From: Paenibacillus brevis | Lineage (GTDB): Bacteria > Bacillota > Bacilli > Paenibacillales > Paenibacillaceae | Direction of reading: 5' to 3' | Assembly (NCBI RefSeq): GCF_018919145.1 | Contig: NZ_JAHLQJ010000002.1 | Span: 345,962-409,961 of the forward strand | Length of the DNA stretch: 64,000 bases | Shown here: piece after piece, positions 1 to 8,818 of the stretch | Layout: every line of letters starts with the position of its first letter | Position numbering within the stretch: the first letter of the stretch is position 1 | The notes under the pieces: generated by a model | The model's input: only the letters and a program-made list of their open reading frames with translations | What the model was told of the DNA's origin: nothing | Databases searched by the model: none | Program-made: the position numbers and the translations under genes

Positions 1-1
1 A

Positions 2-286
2 TCCTTTGAAGTTACCGCCGCTATGGGCGGCAAGGTAACCCGGGTGGAGGAAGTGCCGCTTTACGGCCTGGTGGTGGAGATTACCCATGCCAATAACCTG
101 AAGACGGTATACGAAAGTCTCGCGGATGTGACGGTAAAGCAGGACGATGATGTGAAGCAAGGGACGGTCATCGGTACAGCAGGCCGCAATGAAATCGAGC
201 AGGAGCTCGGCAACCATGTTCATTTCGCGGTGTACGAAAATGATGAATTGGTTAACCCAAGCAGTGTGCTGCCAAAGAATCAATAA
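2..286 (+). CDS. spoIIQ: SpoIIQ-like M23 peptidase-fold protein, C-terminal part (5' end outside window)
   Basis: The frame is already open at base 2 and stops at 286, so only about 94 C-terminal residues are seen. They read as the last part of an M23/LytM beta-sheet fold, ending in the HVHF (HxH) motif followed by the usual AVYENDELVNPSSVL tail. In Bacillus, SpoIIQ sits in the forespore membrane, pairs with SpoIIIAH across the septum and is encoded directly upstream of spoIIID, as here. The first metal-ligand motif lies outside the window, so I cannot say whether the enzyme is active. Another LytM-family wall peptidase is possible, but the spoIIID-mbl neighbours favour SpoIIQ. Confidence 0.75.
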   Translation, partial: SFEVTAAMGGKVTRVEEVPLYGLVVEITHANNLKTVYESLADVTVKQDDDVKQGTVIGTAGRNEIEQELGNHVHFAVYENDELVNPSSVLPKNQ

Positions 287-304
287 TTCGGACGTTGAAC
301 CGCA

Positions 305-336
305 AGCGGAGAGATTTTTCTCTCCGCTTTTTTTTG
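305..336 (+). terminator. Rho-independent terminator after the SpoIIQ-like gene
   Basis: A perfect 10-bp stem, AGCGGAGAGA (305-314) with TCTCTCCGCT (319-328), has a 4-base T loop and is followed by an unbroken run of T. It lies about 20 bases after the stop codon and separates this gene from spoIIID. Confidence 0.9.
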
Positions 337-422
337 TGCTTGCAGAGAACCTGTCCTCCCTTGTTAATCCCCCTTTTTAAAATTATTTGTCCTCACCCAA
401 GCTTGTCAGGCTTGGAAACAAA

Positions 423-450
423 GAATATATAAGGACGCCCCTCATATAAT
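423..450 (+). promoter_or_regulatory. Possible SigE promoter for spoIIID
   Basis: CATATAAT at 443-450 resembles the SigE -10 element (CATACAAT type). GAATATA at 423-429 with a 13-base spacer resembles its -35. Mother-cell SigE transcription of spoIIID is established in Bacillus subtilis; its use here is inferred from position and match only. Confidence 0.4.
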
Positions 451-483
451 GTACCAAACTATCTCGAGTAGGGAGGCGGGAGC

Positions 484-768
484 GTGCACGATTACATCAA
501 GGAACGGACGATTAAGATTGGCCGCTGCATTGTGGAGACTCGGCATACGGTTCGGACTATAGCCAAGGAATTTGGCGTATCAAAAAGCACGGTGCACAAG
601 GATTTAACCGAGCGGCTGCCGGAGATTAATCCGGAACTCGCAGATCAGGTCAAGCACATTCTCGAATACCATAAGTCGATCAGACATTTGCGGGGAGGGG
701 AAGCAACGAAGATCAAATATAAGAAAAAGGGGCACTCCAAGCGGGAAGTGGTTAGTTCCGCAAGATAA
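484..768 (+). CDS. spoIIID: Sporulation transcription factor SpoIIID
   Basis: A 94-residue protein that closely follows the SpoIIID family. The N-terminal helix (HDYIKERTIKIGRCIV) is followed by a helix-turn-helix around residues 23-45 (RTIAKEFGVSKSTVHKDL). A basic tail (KIKYKKKGHSKRE) makes extra DNA contacts in the B. subtilis protein. SpoIIID is the mother-cell regulator that activates or represses SigE genes and helps switch on sigK. The start is GTG at 484, preceded by GGGAGGCGGG at 471-480. Length is normal for the family, and mbl follows downstream as in Bacillus. Confidence 0.95.
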   Translation: MHDYIKERTIKIGRCIVETRHTVRTIAKEFGVSKSTVHKDLTERLPEINPELADQVKHILEYHKSIRHLRGGEATKIKYKKKGHSKREVVSSAR

Positions 769-976
769 TGGGTAATAAATTAGTTTGGGCTTAAGGAATG
801 TAATTGAACACCTCCCCCAAAGTATGGTATTTTAAAATATGGTAAAACATTGTGAATTTCTACCCCAAATCCTCACTTTTTGCAGGATTTCCGCCAAGTT
901 CGTCGAATATTGGCAAACGGGTTATTAACACATTGACCATTTACGGTTCTTAAAATACGTTTTGGGGGAGCACGGA

Positions 977-1975
977 ATGATGAGCAAGGATATTGGTATT
1001 GACTTAGGCACAGCGAATGTGCTGATTCATGTCAAGGGAAAAGGGGTCGTCCTCGACGAACCGTCAGTAGTTGCGATCGACAGCGATGCCAAGCGAGTGC
1101 TTGCTGTCGGTGAAGAAGCCCGCAAGATGGTTGGACGCACGCCAGGTAACATCATTGCGATTCGCCCATTAAGGGATGGCGTTATAGCTGACTTTGAAAT
1201 TACGGAGACGATGCTCAGATATTTTATCGACCGGATTGGCGGTAGAAGCTGGTATAGTCATCCGCGTATTTTGATCTGCGCACCGACGAACATCACTTCT
1301 GTAGAGCAGAAAGCAATCCGTGAAGCGGCTGAGCATAGCGGGGCGAAGGAAGTTTATATGGAAGAAGAACCGAAAGCGGCTGCAATAGGCGCAGGTATGG
1401 ACATTTATGAACCTAGCGGAAACATGGTTATCGACATCGGCGGAGGAACGACGGATGTGGCGGTGCTCTCGATGGGAGACATCGTCACGGCTTCGTCCAT
1501 CAAAATCGCCGGGGACAAGTTCGATAGTGCCATTATTAGATATATTAAATCGAAGTACAAGCTCTTGATCGGAGAGCGTACCGCAGAAGATATCAAGATC
1601 AATATCGGTACGGTACACCCTTCAGGACGGAGAGCAGAGATGGATATTCGCGGACGGGACATGGTCTCTGGTCTTCCGTTGACGATCACGATCTCTTCAA
1701 CCGAGGTTCAGGAAGCTTTATCTGATCCGGTATCCTCTATCGTGGCAGCAGCTAAATCGGTACTGGAACGCACGCCGCCAGAGCTCTCTGCGGATATTAT
1801 TGACCGCGGGGTTATCCTGACGGGCGGGGGCGCGCTCCTTAATGGACTGGACGAGCTGCTTGTTGAAGAACTGCGCGTTCCGGTGCTGATCGCTGAAGAT
1901 CCGATGCACTGTGTAGTAAAGGGTACCGGCATCATGTTGGACAACCTCGACCGGATCATTAAGAAAAAATTCTGA
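977..1975 (+). CDS. mbl: MreB-family actin homologue Mbl
   Basis: A cytoplasmic actin-like protein that forms membrane-associated filaments and directs lateral wall synthesis. The phosphate-1 loop (GIDLGTANV) starts the protein; the phosphate-2 loop is DIGGGTTDVAV near residue 155 and the adenosine motif (LTGGGALLNGL) is near residue 280. The start IRPLRDGVIADFEITE pattern is typical of Mbl. I chose ATG 977 (332 aa, against 333 in B. subtilis) because GGGGGAG at 964-970 stands 6 bases before it; ATG 980 is an equal alternative. The TTG at 962 lies upstream of this ribosome site and is rejected. The spoIIID-mbl-flhO order is conserved. A SigD-like promoter for the next gene overlaps the 3' end. 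Confidence 0.93.
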   Translation: MMSKDIGIDLGTANVLIHVKGKGVVLDEPSVVAIDSDAKRVLAVGEEARKMVGRTPGNIIAIRPLRDGVIADFEITETMLRYFIDRIGGRSWYSHPRILICAPTNITSVEQKAIREAAEHSGAKEVYMEEEPKAAAIGAGMDIYEPSGNMVIDIGGGTTDVAVLSMGDIVTASSIKIAGDKFDSAIIRYIKSKYKLLIGERTAEDIKINIGTVHPSGRRAEMDIRGRDMVSGLPLTITISSTEVQEALSDPVSSIVAAAKSVLERTPPELSADIIDRGVILTGGGALLNGLDELLVEELRVPVLIAEDPMHCVVKGTGIMLDNLDRIIKKKF

Positions 1976-1986
1976 TTTACCGATAT
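1960..1986 (+). promoter_or_regulatory. SigD-type promoter for flhO-flhP, overlapping the end of mbl
   Basis: TAAG at 1960-1963, a 15-base spacer and ACCGATAT at 1979-1986 match the SigD consensus TAAA-N15-GCCGATAT at 3 of 4 and 7 of 8 positions. The -35 lies inside the last mbl codons. Transcription would start about 35 bases before the flhO start. Confidence 0.6.
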
Positions 1987-2028
1987 ATAATAGAAGAAAT
2001 TATCAAGAGAACGTTTGGAGGCTAGACT

Positions 2029-2922
2029 ATGCTAAGAGGGCTCTACACGGCGGCATCGGGCATGATTACCCAACAGCGCCGTCACGATACTGTGACGCAG
2101 AACATCGCCAATATCAATACTGCCGGTTATAAACAGGTGAATTCAGTGACGCATTCTTTTCCGGATGTCCTGATTTCGCTGATGGGTGATAAGGAAACGG
2201 GCGGTCAAAAGACGATTGGCAGATTGACGACAGGCGTATTCGCTGAAGAGAGCATGTCCTCTTTTATGCAGGGAGATTTGAAGGAGACTAATAATTCTTC
2301 GGACTTCGGACTTGTGTCCAGTCTTGGCCTGATTGATCCGGCAACCGATCAGCCGATCCCGTTCGATGCATCCGGGAAATATGTGACGGAGGGCGGAGCG
2401 GTTATTTATCGGCCGGAAGTGTTTTTTACAGTGCAGGATGCTAATGGAGAGACTCGCTATACCCGGGATGGCGGCTTTAGAGTGAGCGCAGCCGGCGATC
2501 TGCTCACCGATCAAGGACAACGGGTTCTTGATACAGACGGCAATCCGATTGTATTGCCGGCAGGCATAACGATTGATCAAGTGCAGAGCGACAGTCTCGG
2601 CAATCTATATTATGATGAAGATGGAGTTCAGACTGATTTGGCTACCATCGGTGTTGTTGTAGTCAACAATCCGCATCAACTGGTACGGGAAGGCAACGGC
2701 GTATTCCGGGTTGATAACGTACAGGCTGCTGATATTCGGGCACTGGAAGCGGATGATAACGCATCGGTTCGTCAAGGATATCTGGAATCCTCGAATGTGG
2801 ATACCGCCCAGGCTATGGTTGATCTGATGGCGGCACAGCGGGCGTATGAGTCTAATCAGAAATTAATTCAGTACTATGACAAGAGTCTTGAAAAGGCCGT
2901 TAATGAAATCGGCCGTATCTAA
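2029..2922 (+). CDS. flhO: Flagellar hook-basal body protein FlhO (FlgG/FlgF family)
   Basis: A 297-residue rod/hook-family axial protein. The N-terminal Flg_bb_rod signature is clear (LRGLYTAASGMITQQRR, then TVTQNIANINTAGYKQ). The C-terminal Flg_bbr_C motif is also clear (GYLESSNVDTAQAMVDLMAAQRAYESNQKLIQ). Such proteins leave through the flagellar export gate and form the distal rod or hook base. The ATG at 2029 has TTGGAGG at 2015-2021. It is followed 26 bases later by its paralogue flhP, and both sit behind the SigD-like promoter at 1960-1986. The tandem paralogue arrangement next to mbl matches Bacillus flhO-flhP. Confidence 0.9.
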   Translation: MLRGLYTAASGMITQQRRHDTVTQNIANINTAGYKQVNSVTHSFPDVLISLMGDKETGGQKTIGRLTTGVFAEESMSSFMQGDLKETNNSSDFGLVSSLGLIDPATDQPIPFDASGKYVTEGGAVIYRPEVFFTVQDANGETRYTRDGGFRVSAAGDLLTDQGQRVLDTDGNPIVLPAGITIDQVQSDSLGNLYYDEDGVQTDLATIGVVVVNNPHQLVREGNGVFRVDNVQAADIRALEADDNASVRQGYLESSNVDTAQAMVDLMAAQRAYESNQKLIQYYDKSLEKAVNEIGRI

Positions 2923-2948
2923 TCTATTCCACCGGGAGGTGTGACAAT

Positions 2949-3782
2949 ATGAACAATTCGATGATTAGTGCTATGGTCTCGATGAGCGGCATTCAAAAAC
3001 GCCTTGATTTGCTTGCCGAGAATATTGCAAATATGGACACGGTCGGGTATAAGCGGAAGGAAGCCAGCTTCGAGGATACGCTGACACGGGTCAAGTCGCA
3101 GACCTCTACCATGCAGCTGCCCGGACGGGCTACACCGAACGGATTTGAGTTGGGCTTCGGCTCCAGAGTAACCGGAATTTCCAATAACTTTACCCAAGGC
3201 TCCATTAAGGAGACAAATAAACCTACAGACTTTGCCATCGAGGGAAATGCGTTGTTCGCCGTGCTGGTTGCTACCGGGGGTGGAGCAAGTGAAAGGGCCT
3301 TTACCCGGGCTGGAGATTTTCATTTGCAGCCGGATCCTGTGGACGCAGAGAATACCTATCTCGTGAACAATCAGGGACATTTTGTGTTGAATGAAGAAGG
3401 AGACCCGATTACAGTTCCGGCCGGAGCAGAGCTGAAGATTGACGGACAAGGCAACATTATTACCGTATCGGGTGATGAAATCACGGAGGCTGGGCGAATT
3501 CAACTGCTCACTCCGATCCGTCAAGAGGCGCTGACATCGGTGGATGGCAATCTGTTCACACTGGTTGCCGGTGCGGTGGAAGCGGATGTTCTTGTGGATA
3601 CGGCTACACTTCCGACTAATCAGCAGGCTCAGGTTAGACAAGGGGCACTCGAGGCTTCAAATGTAAATATGGTCGATGAAATGGCAGAGATGCTGCAGGT
3701 GCAGCGTGCCTATCAGCTTGCGGCTCGTGCTCTTACGTCCAGTGAGACAATGGCGGGACTGGCGAATAACTTGCGCGGATAG
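2949..3782 (+). CDS. flhP: Flagellar hook-basal body protein FlhP (FlgG/FlgF family)
   Basis: A 277-residue paralogue of the preceding gene. It has the N-terminal rod signature (LDLLAENIANMDTVGYKRKE) and the C-terminal signature (GALEASNVNMVDEMAEMLQVQRAYQLAARAL). The start ATG 2949 has GGGAGGTG at 2934-2941. In the family this is a distal rod component needed for hook completion. The central part differs from FlhO, as expected for duplicated axial proteins with distinct places in the rod. It closes the flagellar pair; only 10 bases separate it from the small membrane-protein gene. Confidence 0.9.
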   Translation: MNNSMISAMVSMSGIQKRLDLLAENIANMDTVGYKRKEASFEDTLTRVKSQTSTMQLPGRATPNGFELGFGSRVTGISNNFTQGSIKETNKPTDFAIEGNALFAVLVATGGGASERAFTRAGDFHLQPDPVDAENTYLVNNQGHFVLNEEGDPITVPAGAELKIDGQGNIITVSGDEITEAGRIQLLTPIRQEALTSVDGNLFTLVAGAVEADVLVDTATLPTNQQAQVRQGALEASNVNMVDEMAEMLQVQRAYQLAARALTSSETMAGLANNLRG

Positions 3783-3792
3783 GTGGGGAACC

Positions 3793-4011
3793 ATGAACGA
3801 ACAGACCGAGGAGAATAATGAACCGGCTCCCAAGCGCAAACGGTCGGGATGGTGGACGCTGCTCAAGGTGGTGTTGATTCTGCTGTTCCTGGTGTTGGCG
3901 CTGGTGGGTGGAACATATGCCGGATATGTAGTGCTGGGCAAGCAGGATCCAGGAGATATGCTTAAGTGGGAGACATGGCGGCATGTGTATGATCTGGTGT
4001 TTGCGCCTTAA
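3793..4011 (+). CDS. EpuA-like small membrane protein ('RNA polymerase subunit beta' family)
   Basis: A 72-residue protein: an acidic start, then a basic stretch (PKRKRSG), one strong membrane helix at about residues 24-46 (LLKVVLILLFLVLALVGGTYAGYVV), and a short tail ending with a WRHVYDLVF pattern. This matches the small EpuA family, which databases often label DNA-directed RNA polymerase subunit beta; that label has no functional support in the sequence. The start ATG 3793 has AGGTGGGG at 3781-3788. A longer frame open from 3676 overlaps flhP and is rejected. It probably shares the flhOP transcript and is closed by the terminator at 4042. Confidence 0.75.
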   Translation: MNEQTEENNEPAPKRKRSGWWTLLKVVLILLFLVLALVGGTYAGYVVLGKQDPGDMLKWETWRHVYDLVFAP

Positions 4012-4041
4012 CTGAAGGATAATGAGTATATGCAAGATCGA

Positions 4042-4069
4042 ACTCCCGAGATTCGGGAGTTTTCTTTTT
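4042..4069 (+). terminator. Terminator after the flhO-flhP unit
   Basis: ACTCCCGA (4042-4049) pairs with TCGGGAGT (4053-4060) around a 3-base loop, followed by a T-rich tract (TTTCTTTTT). It lies 30 bases after the EpuA-like gene. Confidence 0.85.
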
Positions 4070-4311
4070 ATAGGCTTAAATTGTATAATGATGGGGGACT
4101 GCACACCTGGAAAAAATCAAAGGGCCAAACCCGGCGGCGGAATTCTTCCGCACCTCCGGATCAGCCCCTTATCTTAACCTCCGCTTCTGCAGATGCGAAG
4201 GATAGTTTCAGTGTGACCGCAGAGCCTTCCTTTTATACGAAATTAAAGTGAAGATTACTGAATGTGAGTTGTAACAAGCGCTAGACCATATTGGAAAGGA
4301 GCAATAAATCA
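4070..4311 (+). other. Gap before fabZ with a possible promoter
   Basis: The gap between the EpuA-like gene and fabZ is 300 bases. Beyond the terminator I see only a perfect TATAAT at 4084-4089, without a good -35. A 73-codon open frame covers part of the gap but has no ribosome site or recognisable product, so I leave it out. Confidence 0.3.
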
Positions 4312-4734
4312 ATGCTGAATACCAAGCAGATTCAGGAAATCATCCCGCACCGCTATCCCTTTCTTCTTGTTGACCGGATCGTGGAACTGGAGGAAGGAAA
4401 GCGGGCTGTTGGAATTAAAAATGTAACGGTTAACGAGCCGTTCTTTACAGGGCACTTCCCTGACTACCCGGTTATGCCCGGGGTGTTGATCACGGAAGCG
4501 TTGGCACAGGTTGGTGCCGTAGCGATTCTGCATTTGGAGGAAAACAAAGGGAAGATTGGCTTTTTAGCGGGCTTGGATGGGTTCCGTTTTCGTGGTCAAG
4601 TCGTCCCTGGCGATACTTTACGTCTCGAGGTGGAGATTATTCGTCTGAAGGGCTCCATCGGCAAAGGCCGGGCAGTGGCTAAGGTCGATGATAAAATTGT
4701 CGCAGAGGGCGAAATTATGTTTGCGCTATCCTGA
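4312..4734 (+). CDS. fabZ: 3-hydroxyacyl-[ACP] dehydratase FabZ
   Basis: A 140-residue hot-dog-fold dehydratase that removes water from 3-hydroxyacyl-ACP in type II fatty-acid elongation. The start motif [13 protein letters not shown] and the catalytic segment [20 protein letters not shown] (catalytic His, then Glu on the central helix) are intact, as is the [14 protein letters not shown] strand. ATG 4312 has GAAAGGAG at 4293-4300; the frame extends to a TTG at 4291, which is rejected because the ribosome site would fall inside the gene. fabZ also lies next to the flhP-mbl cluster in B. subtilis, so synteny agrees. Confidence 0.95.
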   Translation: MLNTKQIQEIIPHRYPFLLVDRIVELEEGKRAVGIKNVTVNEPFFTGHFPDYPVMPGVLITEALAQVGAVAILHLEENKGKIGFLAGLDGFRFRGQVVPGDTLRLEVEIIRLKGSIGKGRAVAKVDDKIVAEGEIMFALS

Positions 4735-4773
4735 GATGAGAAGTGACATTATTACAACTGCGGAGAGGATGTA

Positions 4774-6504
4774 TTGGGTATCATGACAGAGATGAAAGAG
4801 AACTATAAAGACAAGGTAGCAAGCTGGCTGAACGATTCGGCCATTGATGAGCAGACCAAGCAAGAGCTTCGCGAACTGGAGAGCAATCCGGCTGAACTGG
4901 AGGATCGCTTCTTCCGGGATCTGGAGTTCGGAACCGGTGGACTTCGCGGCGTCATTGGAGCAGGCAGCAACCGGATGAACCGCTATACCGTAGCCCGCGC
5001 TACTCAGGGCTTTGCCAAGTATATTTTAGAAGAGCATGCAGGGAAGGAAGGCAAGCCATCGGTTGTTATCGCTCATGATTGCCGCCATTTCTCACCTGAA
5101 TTCTCGCTGGAGGCTGCACTTGTACTGGCTGCCAATGGGATTGTAGCGAAGCTGTTCCCATCACTTCGTCCTACACCACAGTTGTCTTACTCGGTACGTA
5201 GTCTTAAGGCAACAGGCGGTATCGTTGTTACGGCGAGCCATAATCCTCCGGAATATAACGGTTATAAGGTGTACAATGCTTCCGGCGGACAATTGGTGCC
5301 GCATGAAGCTGAGCGCGTTATCAATAATATACAGGAAATCTCCTTGTCCGAAGTAAAGCGGATCGATCAGGCTGCGGCGGAAGCAGCCGGCTTGCTCGTA
5401 TGGTTGGGTGAGGCTGAGGATGAAGCATTCGTAGAGACCGTTGCTGCAACCAGCGCAAACCGCGACCTGATGCTGTCTGGTGCGGCTAAGGATGTTGCTG
5501 TAGTGTTTACAGCGCTCCATGGTACGGGTAATTTGCCAGTACGGCAAGCCCTGGCGAAGAACGGTTTCACTCAGGTACATATCGTTAAGGAGCAAGAGCA
5601 GCCTGACGGTAATTTCTCAACAGTGAAGTCGCCGAATCCGGAAGAACGCGAAGCCTTTACGATGGCGATTGAGCTTGGCAAACAGGTTGGCGCCGACATT
5701 CTGATCGGAACGGACCCGGATGCGGACCGCATGGGCGCGGTTGTACGTAATCATGATGGCGAGTACGAGATTCTGACCGGGAACCAATCCGGCTCTCTGC
5801 TGGTGCACTACTATCTGAGCCAGCTCCAGGAGCAGGGCAAGCTTCCGAAGAACGGGGCTGTCGTCAAGACGATTGTAACGAGCGAGCTTGGTGCAGTGAT
5901 TGCCCGTCACTACGGAGCAACGGTATTCAATACATTGACCGGCTTCAAGTATATCGGGGAAAAAATGAACGAATTCGAAGCATCCGGAGATTATACTTAT
6001 CTGTTCGGATATGAGGAAAGCTACGGATATCTGGCGGGCAATTATGCCCGCGATAAGGATGCTATCGTGGCGGCAATGCTGATTTGTGAAGCGGCTGCCT
6101 ACTATAAACGTCAAGGCAAGACCTTGCTGGATGTGCTGGAGGAGCTGTACAGCCAGTTCGGCTATTACCGCGAATCGCTTGCATCCCGTACGTTGAAGGG
6201 CAAGGACGGCCTCGCCAAGATCGGCGCTCTGATGAACGACTTCCGCAGCAATCCCCCGCAGCAGGTTGCAGGGGTCGGCGTGTCGGAATTACTCGACTAT
6301 TCAAAGGGACTGGACGGATTGCCTAAGGAAAATGTACTCAAGTTCCTGCTCGAGGATGGCTCGTGGTTCTGCTTGCGTCCATCTGGTACGGAGCCGAAGA
6401 TCAAGTTCTATTTTGCGGTTCGCGGCACCAGCAATGAAGATGCATCCGCCCGGATGGTCGCATTGCAAAGTGAGGTGCTGACCCGCGTTGACGCTCAGGC
6501 GTAG
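4774..6504 (+). CDS. pgcA: Phospho-sugar mutase (alpha-phosphoglucomutase/phosphomannomutase, PgcA-like)
   Basis: A 576-residue alpha-D-phosphohexomutase, interconverting glucose-6-phosphate and glucose-1-phosphate (or the mannose pair). All four active-site elements are present: the phosphoserine loop TASHNPPEYNGYK (near 150), the metal loop GTDPDADRMG (near 315), the sugar loop GYEESYGYL (near 415) and the phosphate loop RPSGTEPKIKFYF near the end. B. subtilis PgcA is of similar length. TTG 4774 is 5 bases after GGAGAGG (4762-4768); ATG 4783 is possible but 14 bases away. Glucose-1-phosphate would feed UDP-glucose, used by the UDP-glucose dehydrogenase at 59.8 kb; that link is inference. 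Confidence 0.9.
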   Translation: MGIMTEMKENYKDKVASWLNDSAIDEQTKQELRELESNPAELEDRFFRDLEFGTGGLRGVIGAGSNRMNRYTVARATQGFAKYILEEHAGKEGKPSVVIAHDCRHFSPEFSLEAALVLAANGIVAKLFPSLRPTPQLSYSVRSLKATGGIVVTASHNPPEYNGYKVYNASGGQLVPHEAERVINNIQEISLSEVKRIDQAAAEAAGLLVWLGEAEDEAFVETVAATSANRDLMLSGAAKDVAVVFTALHGTGNLPVRQALAKNGFTQVHIVKEQEQPDGNFSTVKSPNPEEREAFTMAIELGKQVGADILIGTDPDADRMGAVVRNHDGEYEILTGNQSGSLLVHYYLSQLQEQGKLPKNGAVVKTIVTSELGAVIARHYGATVFNTLTGFKYIGEKMNEFEASGDYTYLFGYEESYGYLAGNYARDKDAIVAAMLICEAAAYYKRQGKTLLDVLEELYSQFGYYRESLASRTLKGKDGLAKIGALMNDFRSNPPQQVAGVGVSELLDYSKGLDGLPKENVLKFLLEDGSWFCLRPSGTEPKIKFYFAVRGTSNEDASARMVALQSEVLTRVDAQA

Positions 6505-6799
6505 ATGTTGGTGATGCGATTAGGGCTGGACCGCAGAGAGATAGCTTAATGCTTGCGGACAGTCAGTAGGAACCGCCGGGGCAGGCTCTGGCAAGTCATG
6601 AAGCCTGCTCCTGCGCGGCCCTGCCGGATGGAACCGATAACGGTAAAATGTGGCGGTATTTATAGATGCGAGGAAGTCAGCAGGAGCAGTTCACACAAAT
6701 GAAGTAACGCGATATTTTCCCGTTATGACTGGGGTCATTTTAAATGGAAGCAAGACAATGTGTGACTGCAATTTTTTCTACTTATGAGGAGGTACCTTA
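6505..6799 (+). other. Structured gap before the DUF5693 gene, no gene seen
   Basis: About 295 bases without a supported gene. Two pairings share one arm: GCAGGCT (6581-6587) with AGCCTGC (6602-6608), and CCGGGGCAGG (6576-6585) with CCCTGCCGG (6619-6627, one bulge). They cannot form together. No T-run follows either and no known riboswitch core was recognised. Confidence 0.35.
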
Positions 6800-8818
6800 G
6801 TGATTCGAAGTTTGCAGCGATGGAATGAAGCTTCCCGCAAGTGGTTGTGGGTACTGGTTATCATTGCAATAGTAGCTTCTGTACCGGTGATCGTACAGCG
6901 TGTACAGACGGAGTCTTCCGCTAATCAGGTGGAGGTTGTATTTAATTATCGCGGGCTGCTGGACGTGTCTGCTTATCAAGAAAATCCGCAGGCCTATCTC
7001 GATGAACAGCTGGACCGGCTGAAGGAAGCCGGCGTTAACACGATGGCAATGTTCGAGAGTACGCTTGATGAGCTTTCCAAGGCGCGTCGGATTATGGTAT
7101 TTAATGCTGCCGATGCTGCTAAATTGTCTCAGACTGTAGTTGCACCGGATAAAAATTACACTTACGTCGCATTCACGAACGAAGAGAACGCCCAGCAGTT
7201 GCGTCCGATGATTGAAGAGAGCTTCCGCAATCTGGATGTATCGGTCGTGCCGTGGAATTATGGCGAATATTCGGGCTTAATGCTTGGGATGAGTATGGAT
7301 GAATCTGTAATGAAGCCAATGGCGCTTGATCCATTCGCCTTTGCTATGCTGAGAGAAAAAGGCTTCAATATTCTCCCGCGTCTCTCGGATAATATTCCGT
7401 ATAATCAGGAAGAAATGGATGAGGTGCTGGCCTTTTATGCCGAGAATGGCGTGAAACGGATTCTTTTTGATGGAGAGGCCGTCAAGGGCTATAAGAGCAA
7501 CGGCTCCATGAACAGTCTGCAAGGCTTTGCCGATCTGTTAAATAAGCACGGGATTGGAATTGCGGCGATCGAAAACTTGAAGTCCCCGCAGAAAGGCTTG
7601 AATCAGCTTGCCTATCTATTGGATTATAATGTCGTGAGACTGCATTCGCTACAGGATACGGAGGCATCGCAAGAACCTAAGGTGCTTGCGGACCGTTTCG
7701 TATTGGCAACGAAGGACCGGAATATCCGGATGATCTATCTGAATGCTTCACCAAATAAGGATGCCGCTAAAGCCTCCATTACAAGTCCAATCAATAATCT
7801 GATTGATTCGCTGACAGGCCCGGAAGGAGCTGTTCAACGGATTCAGGACAATGGTTTTGAATTCGGACAAGCCAAGGCATTTGTAATTCATGATGCTTCT
7901 TGGCAAAAAGCATTGAAGGCTATAGTCGTGCTTGGCGGCGTGGCTATGTGCGCACTGCTGGTATCTTACTTTATTCTGCCGCTTACCCTGATTGCATTCG
8001 TGTTGGGATTGGTCGGCTCCGCAGGACTTTATGTGCTGAACTCCACCCTGATGGAGCAGGCGCTTGCATTGGGCGTGGCGATTAGCGCACCGACTGTGGC
8101 GACATTACTGGCAATTCGCAAGGTGAAGGACATTCGCCATTCGCTTCCTGAGATTTCGGCTGGGCGCAGATTGACGCATACCTTGGTGCTGTATATCAAG
8201 ACCTCGGTGATTTCGCTCGCAGCTGTGCCTTTTGTAATCGCTTTGCTTAACAATATCACGTATAGTCTGGTGCTCAATCAGTTCCGCGGCGTAAGCCTGC
8301 TGCACCTGGGGCCGATCCTGCTGATAGCCATTTATGTGTTCCTTTATCAAGGGACTTCCATCTGGCAGGAGCTCCGCAATTGGTTGAAAATGCCGATCAC
8401 GCTCTTATGGGTTGTTGTAGCGGCAGTGCTCGGTGTTGTGGCTCTGTACTACTTGTCAAGAACCGGCAATGCCGGAACCTTGCTGCCAGGAGAAGCGGCA
8501 TTCCGTTCGTTCCTGGAAAATACATTCGGCGTCCGTCCGCGGAATAAAGAATTTTTGCTGGCGCATCCGTTGTTCCTGGTTGGCATTTTTGCAGCTTTCC
8601 GTTACCGCTGGGCAATGTATGCCATGGTTATTGCGGTTATGGGACAGCTGTCCATGGTTGATACGTTCGCACACATTCATACTCCTGCCGTACTCTCGCT
8701 GATCCGCGGCGTGCTCGGTCTAGGTCTTGGCCTTATTGTCGGGCTGATCGCGATTGTAGTATGGCATATTATCGAAAGGTGCTGGGATCGATGGTCTCCG
8801 AAACTGTTAAGACAATAG
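6800..8818 (+). CDS. DUF5693 family membrane protein
   Basis: A 672-residue protein of unknown function. It has an N-terminal membrane anchor (residues 16-33, WLWVLVIIAIVASVPVIV) and an extracytoplasmic domain of about 330 residues. The C-terminal half carries many hydrophobic helices (roughly residues 375-660) with no catalytic motif that I can name. The pattern agrees with DUF5693, found beside csaB in Paenibacillus. GTG 6800 is chosen because GAGGAGG at 6786-6792 is 7 bases upstream. Its end overlaps the csaB start by 28 bases, so the two are translationally coupled. A role in exporting, polymerising or modifying the wall polymer is a reasonable guess from context only. Confidence 0.7.
   Translation: MIRSLQRWNEASRKWLWVLVIIAIVASVPVIVQRVQTESSANQVEVVFNYRGLLDVSAYQENPQAYLDEQLDRLKEAGVNTMAMFESTLDELSKARRIMVFNAADAAKLSQTVVAPDKNYTYVAFTNEENAQQLRPMIEESFRNLDVSVVPWNYGEYSGLMLGMSMDESVMKPMALDPFAFAMLREKGFNILPRLSDNIPYNQEEMDEVLAFYAENGVKRILFDGEAVKGYKSNGSMNSLQGFADLLNKHGIGIAAIENLKSPQKGLNQLAYLLDYNVVRLHSLQDTEASQEPKVLADRFVLATKDRNIRMIYLNASPNKDAAKASITSPINNLIDSLTGPEGAVQRIQDNGFEFGQAKAFVIHDASWQKALKAIVVLGGVAMCALLVSYFILPLTLIAFVLGLVGSAGLYVLNSTLMEQALALGVAISAPTVATLLAIRKVKDIRHSLPEISAGRRLTHTLVLYIKTSVISLAAVPFVIALLNNITYSLVLNQFRGVSLLHLGPILLIAIYVFLYQGTSIWQELRNWLKMPITLLWVVVAAVLGVVALYYLSRTGNAGTLLPGEAAFRSFLENTFGVRPRNKEFLLAHPLFLVGIFAAFRYRWAMYAMVIAVMGQLSMVDTFAHIHTPAVLSLIRGVLGLGLGLIVGLIAIVVWHIIERCWDRWSPKLLRQ

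Noticed and set aside
1169..1618. 149-codon open frame on the - strand inside mbl
   Set aside because: It lies fully within a conserved actin homologue, has no ribosome site and no recognisable protein pattern; a shadow frame.
2919..3641. 240-codon - strand frame over flhP
   Set aside because: Opposite a conserved flagellar gene, without ribosome site or known motif.
4030..4251. 73-codon open frame between the EpuA-like gene and fabZ
   Set aside because: It starts inside the upstream terminator, lacks a ribosome site and is low-complexity; not supported as a gene.
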